A stretch of DNA of 6,596 bases from contig JAUNQL010000026.1 of NCBI GenBank assembly GCA_030536195.1, forward strand, positions 3,848 to 10,443, read 5' to 3'. Position 1 is the stretch's first letter, and each line of letters starts with the position of its first letter. The notes beneath the pieces were generated by a model. It was not told the DNA's origin. It saw only the letters and a program-made list of their open reading frames with translations, and searched no databases. This DNA comes from Clostridia bacterium. GTDB lineage: Bacteria > Bacillota > Clostridia > Oscillospirales > Acutalibacteraceae. Shown here piece after piece: positions 5,726 through 6,596 of the stretch. Both the position numbers and the translations under genes were made by a program.

Positions 5726-6596
5726 AAAATCCAAGTTCGGATATGATGCGCTCGGTTGAGTGGCCATCGCATGCTGACATGTACTTGTCAGCAAATGCAG
5801 AAGTGTCAGTATCATTGCCAAGAGATAAAATAGTATCTACCAAAGAATCCTGAGTTTTAGCAATAGGGCCAGGAACGAAGGACTCATAAGGGTAGTAGAA
5901 ATCACGCTCTGAAAGATATGATTCTAAGTCGTATGCATAGAAGACCATTGGACGACCTAGGAGCGAGTATTCAAAGATAATTGATGAGTAATCAGTTATC
6001 AGAATATCGGCCATTTTCAGTGCCTCATTGGTCGGCATATCAGAGATGTCAAGGCAAAAGCCTTTACAAGACTCTGGAATCTTAATAGATTTCTTAACAA
6101 ATGGGTGCATTTTAAGCAACAAGGTATAACTAGAGCCTAATGATTCTTTAAGAGCCTCAATGTCTAAAACATCGTCGTTATGAGCTAAATTGACATTGTT
6201 GCCACGGAATGTTGGAGCATAGAGGATAGTCTTTTTTTCCGACTTAGGAGGAACACCATCAAAGAACTCATCAGTTCTTGGAACACCCAGCGGTTTGATA
6301 ATTGATGGATCACAGTTAAATGCCGATGCCCAATGTGGTATTACCTCTGGTGAGGACACAGGCACGAGTGTATAGCAGTTGTGCATTGGGAAGCGTTCCA
6401 CGCTTTTACGGCTCGCGCCAAATGATTTATCAAGTGTGGAGTAACCCCACTTCTTAAATGCGCCAGAGCCGTGCCACAACTGAACCACACGAGTGCCAGA
6501 ACGGCGTTTAACAGCAAAGGCAGGGAGCATGCTTTCCGTCAGGAAAACGGTGCCTGCTGATGCATAAGCTTTAAGGAATTTACTATATTGTTTGCT
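5724..6596 (-). CDS. CDP-glycerol glycerophosphotransferase, N-terminus missing at window edge
   Basis: This is the C-terminal 290 residues of a second PF04464 enzyme that transfers glycerol phosphate from CDP-glycerol to a cell-envelope acceptor. The frame stays open from the first methionine codon at 6530 to base 6596 (22 more residues, including SAGTVFLTES), so that methionine is internal and the gene begins outside the window. Counting from the edge, H42 in LWHGSGAFK and H164 in KMHPFV are the conserved histidines, with GVPRTDEFFDG, APTFRGNN and ITDYSS (D202) in the usual order, and a family-typical end (RDFYYPYESFVPGP). It is a clear paralogue of the convergent + strand transferase at 3341-5101, but keeps WHG where that enzyme has WHA. 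The TAG stop lies inside the ribosome binding site of the downstream repeat-protein gene. Its promoter lies outside the window. Which polymer it builds cannot be told. Confidence 0.88.
   Translation of the reverse strand, partial: SKQYSKFLKAYASAGTVFLTESMLPAFAVKRRSGTRVVQLWHGSGAFKKWGYSTLDKSFGASRKSVERFPMHNCYTLVPVSSPEVIPHWASAFNCDPSIIKPLGVPRTDEFFDGVPPKSEKKTILYAPTFRGNNVNLAHNDDVLDIEALKESLGSSYTLLLKMHPFVKKSIKIPESCKGFCLDISDMPTNEALKMADILITDYSSIIFEYSLLGRPMVFYAYDLESYLSERDFYYPYESFVPGPIAKTQDSLVDTILSLGNDTDTSAFADKYMSACDGHSTERIISELGF

Noticed and set aside
5575..5772. Open frame across the junction of the two - strand genes
   Set aside because: It overlaps a signal-peptide gene with a good ribosome binding site and the conserved end of the transferase, and its product shows no coherent features.
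6528..6530. ATG as start of the - strand glycerophosphotransferase
   Set aside because: The same frame continues for 22 codons to the window edge with family-like sequence (SAGTVFLTES), so this methionine is internal and the gene is cut by the window.

Overview
The window reads as a chromosomal piece from an anaerobic Gram-positive bacterium, most likely Clostridia (Lachnospiraceae-like); Coriobacteriia is an alternative. This rests on strong GGAGG-type ribosome binding sites, tight operons, a DUF1667 protein paired with a COG0446-type flavoprotein, and two CDP-glycerol glycerophosphotransferase paralogues, which are typical of makers of teichoic acid or other glycerol-phosphate polymers. No rRNA, tRNA, mobile element or CRISPR array is visible. 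The lineage call is inference, not a match to a known genome.

Layout. Four genes run on the + strand: the 3' part of an FAD/NAD(P)-dependent oxidoreductase (1-1191, cut by the left edge), a cysteine-motif DUF1667 protein (1191-1550), a flavoprotein resembling alkyl-DHAP synthase (1563-3323), and a glycerophosphotransferase with an extra N-terminal domain (3341-5101). They are separated by a 1-nt overlap, 12 nt and 17 nt, so they are almost certainly co-transcribed. A perfect 11-bp hairpin with A and T tails (5105-5130) then serves as a terminator for both strands. On the - strand, a second glycerophosphotransferase (6596-5724, cut by the right edge) is followed after 9 nt by a small exported, membrane-anchored protein with two copies of a 42-residue repeat (5714-5133). 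The window is almost fully coding; the longest gap between genes is 31 nt, so there is no long empty stretch.

How the genes may work together. The first two + strand genes look like a flavoprotein and its metal- or Fe-S-binding partner, of the kind found near glycerol-3-phosphate oxidation genes. The third belongs to the FAD_binding_4 / alkyl-DHAP synthase family and keeps the residues associated with catalysis in the animal enzyme. The fourth transfers glycerol phosphate from CDP-glycerol onto a polymer or acceptor. A common theme of glycerol-3-phosphate/DHAP chemistry feeding an envelope polymer or ether lipid is plausible, but it is inferred from linkage only. The convergent - strand pair points to further surface-polymer work, with the repeat protein as the least explained gene in the window.
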